64,000 bases of DNA from Luscinia megarhynchos. Taxonomy: Eukaryota > Chordata > Aves > Passeriformes > Turdidae. Made by a program: the position numbers and the translations under genes. The stretch spans positions 10,965,385 to 11,029,384 of the forward strand of contig CM067576.1 of NCBI GenBank assembly GCA_034336665.1, read 5' to 3'. Under the pieces are notes generated by a model. That model saw nothing but the letters and a program-made list of their open reading frames with translations. It was not told the origin of the DNA and made no database searches. Shown piece by piece: positions 1 to 10,800 of this stretch. Numbering within the stretch: the stretch's first letter is position 1; every line of letters starts with the position of its first letter.

Positions 1-3000
1 AGAGCCCAGGAACAGGGTGGTGCCAGGGGTGAGTCCTGGGTGGTGTTTGGCTGCAGCCACCCGTGCCAGGGTGCAGGCTGGCCACACCAGCACACTTGGG
101 CAGGAGCCTGCACAGCCAGGGCTGGCTCCTGGTGGAGTCTGCACTTCCTATGCCAGCAAACACAGAGGCAGCTGGGGCTGATGGAACCCCCAAAGCCATT
201 GCCCCCACAGATGCCTGGGGATGTGTTGGCAGTGGGCATTGCATCCCCCCAGGCCCATTGTGTATCAATGCCCTGACCTCCCTTCTCCTCCTCGAAGGCA
301 GGGCTGGGGCTGGTGGTGCCTTCCCTGCCAGGCCCTGCAGCTCTGTCTGTGCAGCTGTCAGCTGGGAAGGGTTCCTGGGAGATGGATGTGCTTTGCCTGT
401 CGGATGGGGCTGTGTGAGTGGTCAGTCCCATTTTCGGCTGCACCTCCACCTGTGGGAGATGGGAGATGGTGGTTTTAGTCCATGTAGGTGTGCTGCACCT
501 CTTGCCCCACACACCTTTTTAAGGAAGGCTTCAGGAAGTCCTGGAGGTGGAGAAAGCACCTGAGAGCTGGCAGGGGAGAAAATGGGCCAGGTTGATGATA
601 AATCTATACTCAGGGGTAGGAGAGGTGCAAAGTCTAGTTTCTGAGTCCTCCAGGATGTGCTGGGAGGCCCAGCTGGTGGCATTGGCTCTGCTGCCCAAGG
701 AGGGATCTTCTTGCCCTCCATCCTGGTGCCAGACAGCTATTAGCATGGCAATTCTGTTTCCAGAGAGCAGATTTAGGTGAGAACACTTCCTTTGGGGCTA
801 GTTTTGAGACAGATCATCAAGGCTGTGGTTTGTCTTGTTCCCAAGTGCTGCAGCCCTTCCTGCCTGGGGAAGGAACTGTTGTTGGGAATGGTATTAGTTT
901 CAAGGAATTAGGAAACCAGGCTGGGAGGCACTGGTTGCACTGGCTTTTGGGGGTATCCTCTGTGGGTTTGCACCTTGTCAGTGTTCTGCAGGTGGCCCAG
1001 ACCTCACTGGGCTGTGGCAGCAGCCTGTGTTGGTCTCGTGTCACAGTGCAGGTGGCAGAGCCCTTTCTCTGTGGGGCAGAAGGGGGATCAGGGGGCTGTC
1101 ACCACAGAGGAGAGGGTGGATGAGAACGAGTGGATGGCCTGTGGTAGGAAGAAGTGAGGATGCAAGAGCATGCCCTGGGCTGGAGCAGGTCAGCTGGCTC
1201 AGTTTTGGAGTGCATGTGAAGCATGCTGTTCACCTGGAAACCTGTAGCTGCAAATCCTGCTACCTTCTCATGTGCCCTCTTCCATGCAGCCTCCAGCTCC
1301 CCTTCCTTGCTGTGTGGGGGAGAAGCTCCTCCAGTGATGCTGGGCTTGCAGCCCTGGGTGATCCCTCCCTGTGAGTGAGCTGTGCCTGGGTCATGGGAAC
1401 GCTCTGGCCTTTCTCTGGCAGTGGTGGGGGCTGGCAGGGCCTGGCACTGCGGATCAGAGGCTGTTCCTCTGAAATCAGTCTCAGTAACATCCCACAAGAC
1501 AACTTTGTAAAATTATTCTCTAGCAAGTGGCTGTGGGAGTTGTGACCCAGGAGGAGGAACCGGCCCCTTGGCTGACACAGCAGCTGCTTCCTGCCGTGCC
1601 CTCCAGGTTTCCTTGTTGCTGCCTTGCCACACTCCTGGCGAGACTGCAGGGGGACAACAGCACACCAGGGTCACTGCTGGCCTCCTGGGCAGCCTGGCCC
1701 TGCTTGTCAGCTGGAAGATGGGGCTTTTCTGGGACCTCAGTGTCATGTGTAACTTGCCCCTGCTGCCTTCTCAAAGCCAGTCTCCTTTCTCTGTTATTCC
1801 CTGGAGCTCTGTGGCTCAGGCAGGGGCATCTGGGGCTGGTTTGAACACCCACCTTACTTGTCCAGGGGCCCACAGGAGCTGGGGGAGAGTGGGGCAGTTT
1901 AGGGCACTGGTATGGTGAGTGAGTAGGAGCTCTGGGTCAGCAGCTTGCAGGTCATGCAGCCACCAAAGCCGGAGGTGCAGAGCCAGTGTGCTGCTTGTCC
2001 CCTTGGGCTGCTGCTCTGTCCCCTTGGGCTGCTGACTGGTGAGCACTGGAGCTACAGCTGTAGAAGTGAAACCAGAGGCTTCAGAGAGCAGCAGCCACCT
2101 TTGGTTTCATGAAGCGCAGTTTTGACGTTGCCCTGGGAGTTCCCACAAGCTGCACTTGCCATGGCACAGGTAGCAGAGGGTGATCTCCTGGAGCAGCAGA
2201 CACATTTTCCCAGGGAAATAGATCAGCTCAGTGGGTGCTGAGGTGAAGCCCAGCAGCCCCAGGCTGGCCCAGACCAGGGGCTCAGAGGACATAGGGTTAA
2301 CTCTGGCTGTGAGTGCAAATGAAAGCTGTGAGCTGGAAGCTGGAGGTGGGGTTGGGGATGCAGGGTGGTGTTCAGGGAACAGATACCACGAGCCTGGCAG
2401 GGCTGGCTGGACCGGAACAGCCTCCAGCATGAGTTCAGAGCTGTGCTGCCGTGTCTCCGGGCTCTGTGTGAGTAGGCAGAGCGTGTGTCAGCCGCTCGCT
2501 CGGCGCTGCTCCCTGCGAGAGACGGAGTTTCCTGTCTAGACCCCGGTAATCGCCGGGAGGAGGGGTTTGCACGCGGGCTCCCGCTCCTGCTCCCGTGATT
2601 ACCGCAGCAGGAGCCGGGCTGCATTCCCCCTTCCTGGGGAAGAAACACCTCGCTCCTGCCACGAGTCTCGGAAATGTGGCGCCCGTCTGCTGCTCGCCTG
2701 CCTGGGATCCGGGCTGTGGGCTGCAGTGGGAGGCAGCTCGGGGAGGCTGCAGCCCCCTGGCTGTGGGTGCAGGGCTCCCCTTGATGCTCGAAGGATGCTC
2801 CTGGAGCCTAGACATGGGACTCCCTGGAAACTGCTTCTGGGAGGGAGTAGCCTGGATTCTTGTGCCTCAAAAGTTAGGTGATCAAGGAGAGTGATTGAGA
2901 GAAAGAATTCCCTGAATCCTGCCCTACCTGGGACTGCAGGTGCTGCCTAAGTGCAGAAATGGCCTTAAACCCAGGCCCTTTGCCACAGGGAGGGCAGAGC

Positions 3001-4708
3001 ATGTCACTGTGCAGGGTGGGCATTGTGGGTTCACATGTGGGCCATGTGGGTGCTCCTCTGCTGCATCAGGGTCCCTTGTCCTCATGGGAGTGGGGCCTGC
3101 ACAGCACCAGGAAGATTTCCTGATGGATATCTGAAATTCTGACTCTCCCAGTCCTGCTGGACAGTGTGCCTGTGGAGAGCTGCTCGCTGGAGCTGTGCCC
3201 TGCTGCCTGCTGGGAGCAGGAGACAGAGGCAAAGGAGAGGACAGGAGGGCAGGACCATTTCATGCACTATCTTAATGGTGTTAAGAAAAAGCTTTAGTAA
3301 AAAATGCTGCCCTAGAAGTCCAGCTCTACTGCTGCCACTCTCCTCTGGTCAGCTTTGAGCTACAAGGGTTTTTGGGCCTGGCTCCTTTTGCTGCCCTCAG
3401 ACTCAGTTCCCTGTGTGTGAAATCCCTCGACGTCTGTGCGGGCAGCGTGGGGACAGTGACAGTCCTGCTCGTGTGTCACTGAGTCACTGGCACTGGGAAC
3501 CTGTGGCTGCTCTTCTTCTCCCTGTGGTTTCCTCAAAAGCAGTTCCTGTAAGCGAAAGGACCCCACGTGCCTGGGGAGAGGGACAGGAACCCTGGGCCAT
3601 AACCCTGGCCCTGGCTGTCAGGAGCAGTCTTTAGTAGTTAAATACAAACCCTTCAGCCTTTAGCAGCAGGGCTGGGAGAGATGTTCTCATGGCAGGGACA
3701 TCCAGCTGAGTATGCAGCTGTGTCATGGCAAGGGGACAGAGGGGCAGTGGTGGCAACAGGACTGCTCCATGGGCTAATGGATTTTCAGCATTACAAGTGC
3801 CATGGGCTCACACAAGTCAGGGGGAGGCTCTCAGGGCAGCAGCACCTCTCTTGGGTTTGGGTGGGCTTTGGGGGCCACTGCTGCTGTACTGGGCTCCTGG
3901 CACTGGGGAGGTGACTGGTAGAGCCTCTGGCAGGATGCTCTGGGCAGAGGCCTGGACTCCTGGAATTTAATACCAGTCCTGCCAGTGCTTACTGGGAGCT
4001 GGCATGGCCCAGAGCAGGGCTCTGCATGGGCAGCACGGGAGCCTGTGCTCTCAGCAACGCCAAAGGAGACTGTTGTGTCTGTTGTTTGGAAACCCAGAGA
4101 AAATAGTCAAAAGAGCCAAGCACTGATTTTTCCAGCCACAGAGGAGCACCCAGACTAGCAGGAAAAAACGCTGCATGCTGAATTCCTATCTTGGGATGCA
4201 TGGCTTGGGGCTGCTTCCCTGCCAAGCCCAGCCTAATTACAGATGATTAAGGAAGCATGTATTTGGTGACGATGCCAGGGAATTGCTGATAGAAAGGAGG
4301 ATATAGGGTTAGAAAATGGCCCAGTTGGGAAAAATAACCTTTTGTGCCCAAGGAGTGGGTTTTGCTGTGTCTCCATAAGGAGGCTTTGGCATGTCAGTCA
4401 GTCCCTCTCTAGGCTCCAAGAGTTATAGAATCTGCTTTGATTTCCTTCCTTGCTGAGGTTCATGACTCCCACTTTTTGCAGTGCCACTGTTGCAACAGCT
4501 CTGAGAAGGTTTCAGGGGGGAACAAAATTTAGTCTGTGTAAACACTGCCCTGCCCCTGTGCCTCTGGGAATGCTGTCTCCACATGGGACACCTGCAGTGT
4601 GGTGGGTGCCCCACCCAGCTCTGCCTGGGTGGCTTTGGGCCCTGGTACCCAGGTTTGTGCTGGCAGGGCTGGGGGGATCCTGACTTACCTCTAGTTTTTG
4701 CCTTGCAG
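1..4708 (+). other. PFDN1: PFDN1 last intron (3' part)
   Basis: This stretch ends in a good splice acceptor, a pyrimidine-rich tract followed by TTGCAG at 4703-4708, with a branch-point-like CTGAC about 25 bases upstream near 4680. No other PFDN1 exon was recognised, so the preceding exon must lie left of the window. The open frames here are short, overlap on both strands and resemble no known protein. The intron holds a CpG-rich patch around 2440-2620 (described separately). It also holds an 18-bp direct duplication at 1996-2013 and 2017-2034, where TGTCCCCTTGGGCTGCTG occurs twice. Nothing else was identified. Confidence 0.85.
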
Positions 4709-4792
4709 CAGAAGAAGTCGTACCTGGAGCGGAGCGTGAAGGAAGCAGAAGACAACATCCGGGAGATGCTGATGGCCCGCCGGGCGCAGTAG
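4709..4792 (+). CDS. PFDN1: PFDN1 final coding exon (prefoldin subunit 1, C-terminus)
   Basis: Seen: after the acceptor AG at 4707-4708 the frame reads QKKSYLERSVKEAED and then NIREMLMARRAQ, followed by TAG at 4790-4792, 27 residues in all. This matches my recollection of the extreme C-terminus of vertebrate prefoldin subunit 1, whose human form is 122 residues, so about 22% of the protein is here. Known for the family: PFDN1 is one of the two-hairpin beta-type subunits of the hexameric prefoldin co-chaperone. The complex holds unfolded actin and tubulin in its coiled-coil tentacles and passes them to the TRiC/CCT chaperonin in the cytosol. The segment here is the end of the second coiled-coil helix, with charged heptad-like spacing. 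The exon starts in phase 0. Upstream exons lie outside the window. The downstream neighbour CYSTM1 is convergent. Confidence 0.95.
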   Translation, partial: QKKSYLERSVKEAEDNIREMLMARRAQ

Positions 4793-4890
4793 TGGCAGCC
4801 CTGGGTGGCACCCCTGGCTGCTCTGGGCTGATCCCCATTGCCTGACCCCCCACCCCCACCCCACTTTAATAAAACAGTGCTGTGGCACAC
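4793..4890 (+). other. PFDN1: PFDN1 3'UTR
   Basis: This is a short 3'UTR of roughly 95 bases between the TAG stop and the inferred cleavage site just after CACACAGCA. The poly(A) signal falls about 20 bases before the end. GT-rich sequence (GTGTCTCTGTG) follows immediately and fits a downstream cleavage element. The exact cleavage base is inferred. Confidence 0.8.
4868..4873 (+). terminator. PFDN1: PFDN1 poly(A) signal AATAAA
   Basis: Canonical AATAAA lies 76 bases after the PFDN1 stop codon. A GT-rich element follows from about 4894. Confidence 0.85.
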
Positions 4891-5211
4891 AGCACGTGTC
4901 TCTGTGCCTGCTCTCCCTGCATGGGTGTGATGGAGAAATGGGGTAGTGGGAGGAGTTGGGGTGAGGGGCCTGCAGAGCGTCTCTGCTGTACATCCCTGCT
5001 ACCCTGTGGACACCCACTGCCTGGTGTGGCACTGGGGAGCGCCCTGCTGGAGAAGGGTGGTGGGGGAAGAGGGAGGTGGGCAGGGCTGGCACAGACACAA
5101 CCATGAACATGGACACAGGCACAGACATGGGAATGGGAACTGGCTCAGGCCCAGCCAGCCTGTGCCAGGAGGTCATTCCCACTGCTCCAGGTCACTCTCG
5201 CAGCCCTGGAT
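4891..5211. other. Intergenic spacer between PFDN1 end and minisatellite
   Basis: This is about 320 bases of G-rich sequence with no gene. A short imperfect ACA(T/G)GGACACAGG-type repetition occurs around 5095-5130. Confidence 0.6.
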
Positions 5212-6372
5212 CATTCCCTGTGTCCCGTTCCATTCTCCGTGTCCCGTTCCATTCCCTGGGTCCCATTCCATTCCCTGTGTCCCGTTCCATTCCCCGTGTC
5301 CCGTTCCACTCCCTGTGTCCCGTTCCACTCCCGCTGTCCCATTCCATTCCCTGTGTCCTGTTCCACTCCCGCTGTCCTGTTCCATTCGTTGTGTCCCTTT
5401 CCATTCCCACTGTCCATTCCATTCCCTGTGTTCCGTTCCATTCCGGTGTCCCTTTCCATTCCCCGTGTCCCGTTCCATTCCCGGTGTCCCGTTCCATTCC
5501 CCGTGTCCGTTCCATTCCGGTGTCCCGTTCCATTCCCTGTGTCCCGTTCCATTCTCCGTGTCCTCGGTTCCATTCTCTGTGTCCCGGTTCCATTCCCGTG
5601 TCCCGGTTCCATTCCCGCTGTCCTGTTCCATTCCCGCTGTCCCGTTCCACTCCCGCTGTCCCGTTCCATTCCCGCTGTCCTGTTCCATTCCCGCTGTCCC
5701 GTTCCACTCCGCTGTCCGGTTCCATTCCCCGTGTCCCGGTTCCATTCCCGCTGTCCTGTTCCATTCCCGCTGTCCTGTTCCACTCCCGCTGTCTCGTCCC
5801 ATTCCGGTGTCCCGTTCCATTCCCTGTCCCGTTCCATTCCCCGTGTCCCGTTCCATTCCCTGTGTCCCGTTCCATTCCCGCTGTCCCGTTCCACTCCCGC
5901 TGTCCCGTTCCATTCCCGCTGTCCCGTTCCATTCCCTGTGTCCCGTTCCATTCCCGCTGTCCCGTTCCATTCCCGTGTCCCGTTCCATTCTCCCGTGTCC
6001 CGTTCCTTCCGCTGTCCCGTTCCATTCTCCGTGTCCCGTTCCCTTCCCGCTGTCCCGTCCCATTCCGGTCTCCCGTTCCATTCTCCGTGTCCCGTTCCAT
6101 TCCCTGTGTCCCGTTCCCTTCCCGCTGTCCCGTTCCATTCCTCGTGTCCCGTTCCATTCTCCGTGTCCCGTTCCCTTCCCGCTGTCCCGTTCCATTCTCC
6201 GTGTCCCGTTCCATTCCCGCTGTCCCGTTCCATTCCCCGTGTCCCGTTCCCTTCCCGCTGTCCCGTTCCATTCTCCGTGTCCCGTTCCATTCCCGCTGTC
6301 CCGTTCCATTCTCCGTGTCCCGCTCCATTCCCTGTGTCCCGTTCCCTTCCCGCTGTCCCGCTCCATTCCCGC
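5212..6372. repeat. 19-bp pyrimidine-rich minisatellite (about 61 units)
   Basis: Tandem array with consensus GTTCCATTCCCGCTGTCCC and common variants in which CCGCTGT is replaced by CCTGTGT, CCCGTGT or TCCGTGT, or CCATT by CCCTT. Copies differ by single substitutions and occasional 1-3 base deletions. Towards the right end, variants recur in an ordered way, suggesting a 3-4 unit higher-order repeat. The top strand is almost pure C/T/G and the bottom strand is purine-rich. Stop codons are so rare that all three frames on each strand stay open for 430-530 codons; these are artefacts of the repeat and not genes. The array sits between the 3' ends of PFDN1 and CYSTM1. Confidence 0.95.
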
Positions 6373-7454
6373 CCGGCAGTGCCGGCGCTGCGCGGTCGGA
6401 CATCGCCCCCGTGTGGCCGTTGCGGGCAGTGCACCAGCCCGGCCCCGCCGCTCTCCCAGCGCTTCCAGCGGCTCCCGGGATCTCGGAGCTCGGAGTTTCC
6501 AGGTCCCGCTGCGCCCCCCACGTGCTGTCACCCCATAGACACACTCTGGGCTGTCCCTTCTCTGTCCCCAGGCTCCAATCCCACCTCCTTCCCCCCACCA
6601 TGGAGGGTGACCCAAGGACTCCACTCCTGATTCCAGCTGCCGAGCTGGTGACAGTGACAGGAAGGTGACAGCACTCATTCCCAGGGCAGGGACCTCTGCG
6701 AACCAGGTCGCAGACCTGAGCTTACGGCTGCCGAGGGGCAGCCCCCAGAAGAAAGCTCCTGCGGTCAGGGAATTGCATCAGCCCCAAGCACATGAGCTTG
6801 CCCCAGAGCAGAACCCTGAACTGGCCTGCTGAGCCCAGAATGGAGCTGTGCAGAGGCCCCAGGCTGCACAACCAAGGCACAGCGACTGCAGTGCCCTCTG
6901 CATCCCTGGGTGGTCTCCGGGCAGAGCCGGTGTGTGTCTGGGCACCAGGCTGGGGGAGCAGCAGGGTGGGACACACCCCATGGAACCAGCAGCAGGTTTT
7001 CCCCATTTTCTGCAGATAAAAGCTTTTTATCCCTTTTCTGGCCAGGCATGCCATGGAACAGCTTCAGATCTAAATCCTCAGCACTAGATTAATCCATGGC
7101 TTTTCTCTTCTTACCCATTAATTTACCTCCCACAAGCCTCTGCTCTGCAGCACAGGATGATGGATCACAGCCTGGGACCAGCCCTGCCCCAGCAGCTGCT
7201 GGTGCACACACACAGCAGCTCAGCCCGTGCTTCTCCCACCTCTGCTGTCCCACAAGCTGCTGGAGAGAGCCCTGGCTCCAGAAGGGGAAAAAAACCAAGG
7301 ATAAAAACCTGACTGTGCTGCCCTGTGTGGAATGAGGAGGTGCCACACCAAGGACTCCCACCTACAGAGTCAGTGCCCACAGGAGACCAAAGACAGCACC
7401 AGAGGGGATGCTCACCCTGCAGACAGATTTACTGAAACAGCCGGGACCTAGTGA
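6373..7454. other. Intergenic, minisatellite to CYSTM1 3' end
   Basis: The first about 160 bases (6373-6530) are CpG-rich and contiguous with the array. The rest is ordinary unique sequence. No exon or RNA gene was recognised. Confidence 0.6.
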
Positions 7455-7783
7455 AGAAAATCAACTGTTGGCTTTAATTATTGCGTACATCTTCATCTCT
7501 AGGGCTAGGAAAATCTCAACTGGTAAATATACATTTCATCAGAATGCCTTTGGCTGAAATACACCATTAGCACATTCTTCAAAGTTACAACAAAAGTCTT
7601 AGAAACGTTAAAAAGGGATTATTTTTCCTTTACTAAAATAAAGGAGTGCACCCCCCACCCCGACAAGGCGCTAGGACGGACAGACGGGAACTCTTGGCTG
7701 TGCAAAGCAGAGCGTTGATTACAGTAACAGAAAGAAGTCGGGACAGGAGTGGGGAGGCTGCTTAGCGCTCGGTGAGGGCGGGC
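7455..7783 (-). other. CYSTM1: CYSTM1 3'UTR
   Basis: About 330 bases from the TGA stop to the inferred cleavage site downstream of the ATTAAA signal at 7473-7478 (minus strand). The part farther from the stop is AT-rich and unlike the GC-rich coding exon. The cleavage position near 7455 is inferred from the distance to the signal. Confidence 0.7.
7473..7478 (-). terminator. CYSTM1: CYSTM1 poly(A) signal ATTAAA
   Basis: Plus-strand TTTAAT reads ATTAAA on the minus strand, the commonest variant signal. A T-rich stretch follows on the minus strand (TTGATTTTCTTC). There is no canonical AATAAA at a better position. Confidence 0.65.
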
Positions 7784-7890
7784 TCAGGTCAGCATGTCCC
7801 AGAGGCAGCAGCAGCAGAGCGCGGTCCAGCACGCCGTCAGGCAGGCACTCTCGCCCGAGTCGTCCCTCCGCCGCTCCTCCACGACGTACA
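7784..7890 (-). CDS. CYSTM1: CYSTM1 exon 3: cysteine-rich transmembrane module
   Basis: On the minus strand a strong acceptor (pyrimidine tract then CCCGCAG) precedes TG-TAC, completing a split Val codon. The frame gives residues 75-109: VYVVEERRRDDSGESA, then the Cys-rich end CLTACWTALCCCC and LWDMLT, then TGA at 7784-7786. Cysteines fall at 91, 95 and 100-103. Known for the family: the CYSTM module is a short C-terminal Cys-rich segment that places small eukaryotic proteins at membranes, and its Cys cluster is thought to be acylated or metal-binding. The vertebrate protein has no well-settled molecular function. The hydrophobic stretch of about 15 residues is short for a classical transmembrane helix, which fits lipid anchoring of the cysteines. 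The acidic/basic EERRRDD block just before it probably faces the cytosol. Confidence 0.95.
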
Positions 7891-10800
7891 CTGCGGGACA
7901 GAGGGGCAGGTGGGGCGGGGCAGCGGCACCGCCGGCACAGCGCACACGGAGGGGACAGGAACCGGGTGCGCTGTGCTGTGGCCCGGCCCAGGCCAGGGGT
8001 GCAGGCGGGGCCAGCTGCCCCAGCTGCCAGCACATCTGCAGCCCGGCCGTGCAGACCGGCACGGCTCAGCCCGCTTCAAGGAGGGGCTGCTCCCAGCGCT
8101 GCTCCATCCCCAGCACACAGAACTGCCTCCTTCCCTGGGTGACAGGGCAGGGAGCAGCCCTGCACATGCGGGGACTCCAGCTCTGCAGCTCAGCACCGAG
8201 GCCCAGGCGAGGGGGGGCAGTGCAGTGACCCCCCACTGGCCAAGGAGCTCCAGGTGTCACCTCATGGACAGAAACCATCTCTGCCCAGAAGCTGCTGGGA
8301 TTTACTGCACACTGCTTGAGCACACAGGAGGGAGCCCCAGGTTTGTGTGGAGCTCTCCAGGCAGGGTGTCCCACCTGAGGCCAGCGTGCTGCTTGCTCTG
8401 TGCAGCTCCTGAGGCCCACCAGGACAGAGGAGCAGTTTAGGTGTGTTTCCTCCTTGCTGAGTGCTGTCACACCCAGAACTGCACCAGGCTGAGGGCAGGC
8501 AGGTGTTTGTCCTTCCTGACAGCTTTCTTGGCTCTGATTGTTGTGACCTGTGTGGGAAACGTGCCCTCACACAGGAGCCCAAGCCAGGCTGGACACACGG
8601 TGCTGGCAGGCAGAAGTCTGGGCAGGACACAGCTCACAGCATTGGCCTGGCCCTCCCATGGGCTTCTTTGTGCCTAGGAAACCATTCCCCAATCACTACT
8701 TCAGCTCTGCAGAGCAATGGGTGGAGGATGTGCTCCAGCTTACATTATACCAAAACCCTGACAACACCGAGGCAGAGAGGGGGAATCCAGTACCCCCCAA
8801 ATGTCTGTGCTTGGGGACAGCCTGTGCCTGAGCCTCAGGCAGTCTCCCTCTCATCAAGGGGAATAAAGGAGAAGAGGCATCCTCTGCCCAGGCACAGCCC
8901 AGCTCCAGGGGAGCCCCTGCACAGCCTCAGCACAGCACTGCTGTCCCCCTTCCTCTCACCATTCAGTCACAGTGCCTGCAGCCCTTGCTCCAGCAATGTC
9001 AGCATGGAGGCCCCTTCTCCCTTCAGCCCAGGAGGAGATGGCAGTGCTGTGACAGGCTGTGCTGGAGCAGGAGAGGTGCACACACTCTCCTCCCTCAGGA
9101 GCTGCTGCCCCTGCAGAGCCCAGGCTGGCACCTCCCACAGGAGCAGAGCAGGGCCCGATGGAAGCCTGGCTGCCTGTGCTGCTGCCCGGGGGAGGCTGCA
9201 CCACCTCCTGTGCCCAGGGCCAGCCTGGGGCCACCCACGAGGAGTGCAGAACAAGGGCTGTGATTTGCGACCCCGCACCTGGCTGCCTCCTTCATCCCCC
9301 TCAGCCCCAGACCTGCACCCAAAGCCACGCCTGGAAGACTTGCAAAGAGAACATGGAGGCTTGTGAGCCCTGACCTTACAGAGCAGCATGTCAGCAGCTC
9401 TGCCCACTGCCTGCTCTCCACGGACAGTGACCCAGGGGCTTGGTCTGGGCTTTATTTTCCGGGTGGATCCAGGAGTTCTAAACAAGCAGCTCTGGTGTGT
9501 TTATTCGTTCTAAGAAGGTCCTGTTGCAATCAGTGGAGGCAAAACACAAACCAGCTGCTCTGAGAGTCCTGTGTAGATGGTGACATCCCTGTGCTGGAGC
9601 CCTGACACAGCCCTGGATCCCAGCCAGCTGCCAGGTTGTCATTCAAGCTGTCCCACCTCTGAGCCATGGGGAGCTGGATTGCTGCTGCCACAGCATTGCC
9701 ATACCCAAAACTGAGGGCCCCAGTGCCCTGAGACATCCTGATCCACACCACAGAAGGAGGCTGCCCTTTACCAGTTACAATCAGCTGTCCAGGACTGCAA
9801 GAAGCATTTGCCCGAAGTATTTATGATTAATCCATTAGAAGTTTCAAACCAAGTGTCAGGGACATGCCAACGAAGCGTGTTCAAGGCATGTACAAAGTGC
9901 TGTTATGAAACACTTGCTGAAATATTAAACAAAATGGCTTTCCCTAGCTTGGGGCTGTGCAGAGGGAGCTGGGTGCTCTCACCAGGGCTGCTCAGCTGAC
10001 TGATGCTGCCCCTCTGCACAAGTGGGTCACTGTGTCCATGGGCATCACCCTGTCCCCATCCCTGCCAGCCAGTCCTCTGGCACTGCTGCTATGGCTTGTG
10101 CTGGAAGAGAGACAGCCAGCCCTCCTCACAGTTTGTGAAGCTTTCTTTGAAGCCACATCAGTGCTTCAGGAGTTGCAGCTTTGTTGCTGTCACCACACAA
10201 ATTGCCAGAGAGATTTTAACCACAGATATACAGCATTAACACTAAACAGCTTTTCTGATCTGAGTGTGGGGCTTGCAGAGGAGCAGGACAGCTGAAGGGT
10301 GGTCAGCTGTTCAGCTGCAGCTACCAAAGCACACAGGCTGAAAACCAGCTCAAAGCCAGGCTGGATGAACTGCTCCCAGCCCAGCCTCTCACCAGCCTAG
10401 ACACCCTACACCAATCTGCTCATTTTGGGCACCTGACCATTGGCTTCAGGGCACTTACAGAGTGACACAAGTACCCAAGGATGGTAGCAGCCTCACCCAC
10501 TCCTCCCAGCCCATGCACTAGTGCTGTACAAACACAGTGTCTAACCCCCAAACACCATCCCCAAATCCCTGAAAGCATTTAGTTGGGAAGTCTTGCACAG
10601 CCCATTACTGTTAGCAAGTCCCCCCACAGCTTTCCAACTGACAGCAGGACTCCACTGACAGACACCAAATTTTCTAATGGGATACCTTTGCCAACAAAAC
10701 CCAGAATCTCCCAATGAAGGGAACTGCAGCTTTTGTGAGATTCCTCAGTGCCTGAGTGCCTCCAAGCTAAAACCACACAGTTTTCTATGGTGAGCCTTAC

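Noticed and set aside
4946..6678. Six long frames (436-530 codons) across the minisatellite, including Pro/Ser-rich and Gly/Asn/Glu-rich proteins
   Set aside because: All six frames are open because the 19-bp repeat lacks stops. No start context, splice sites or domain support any of them.
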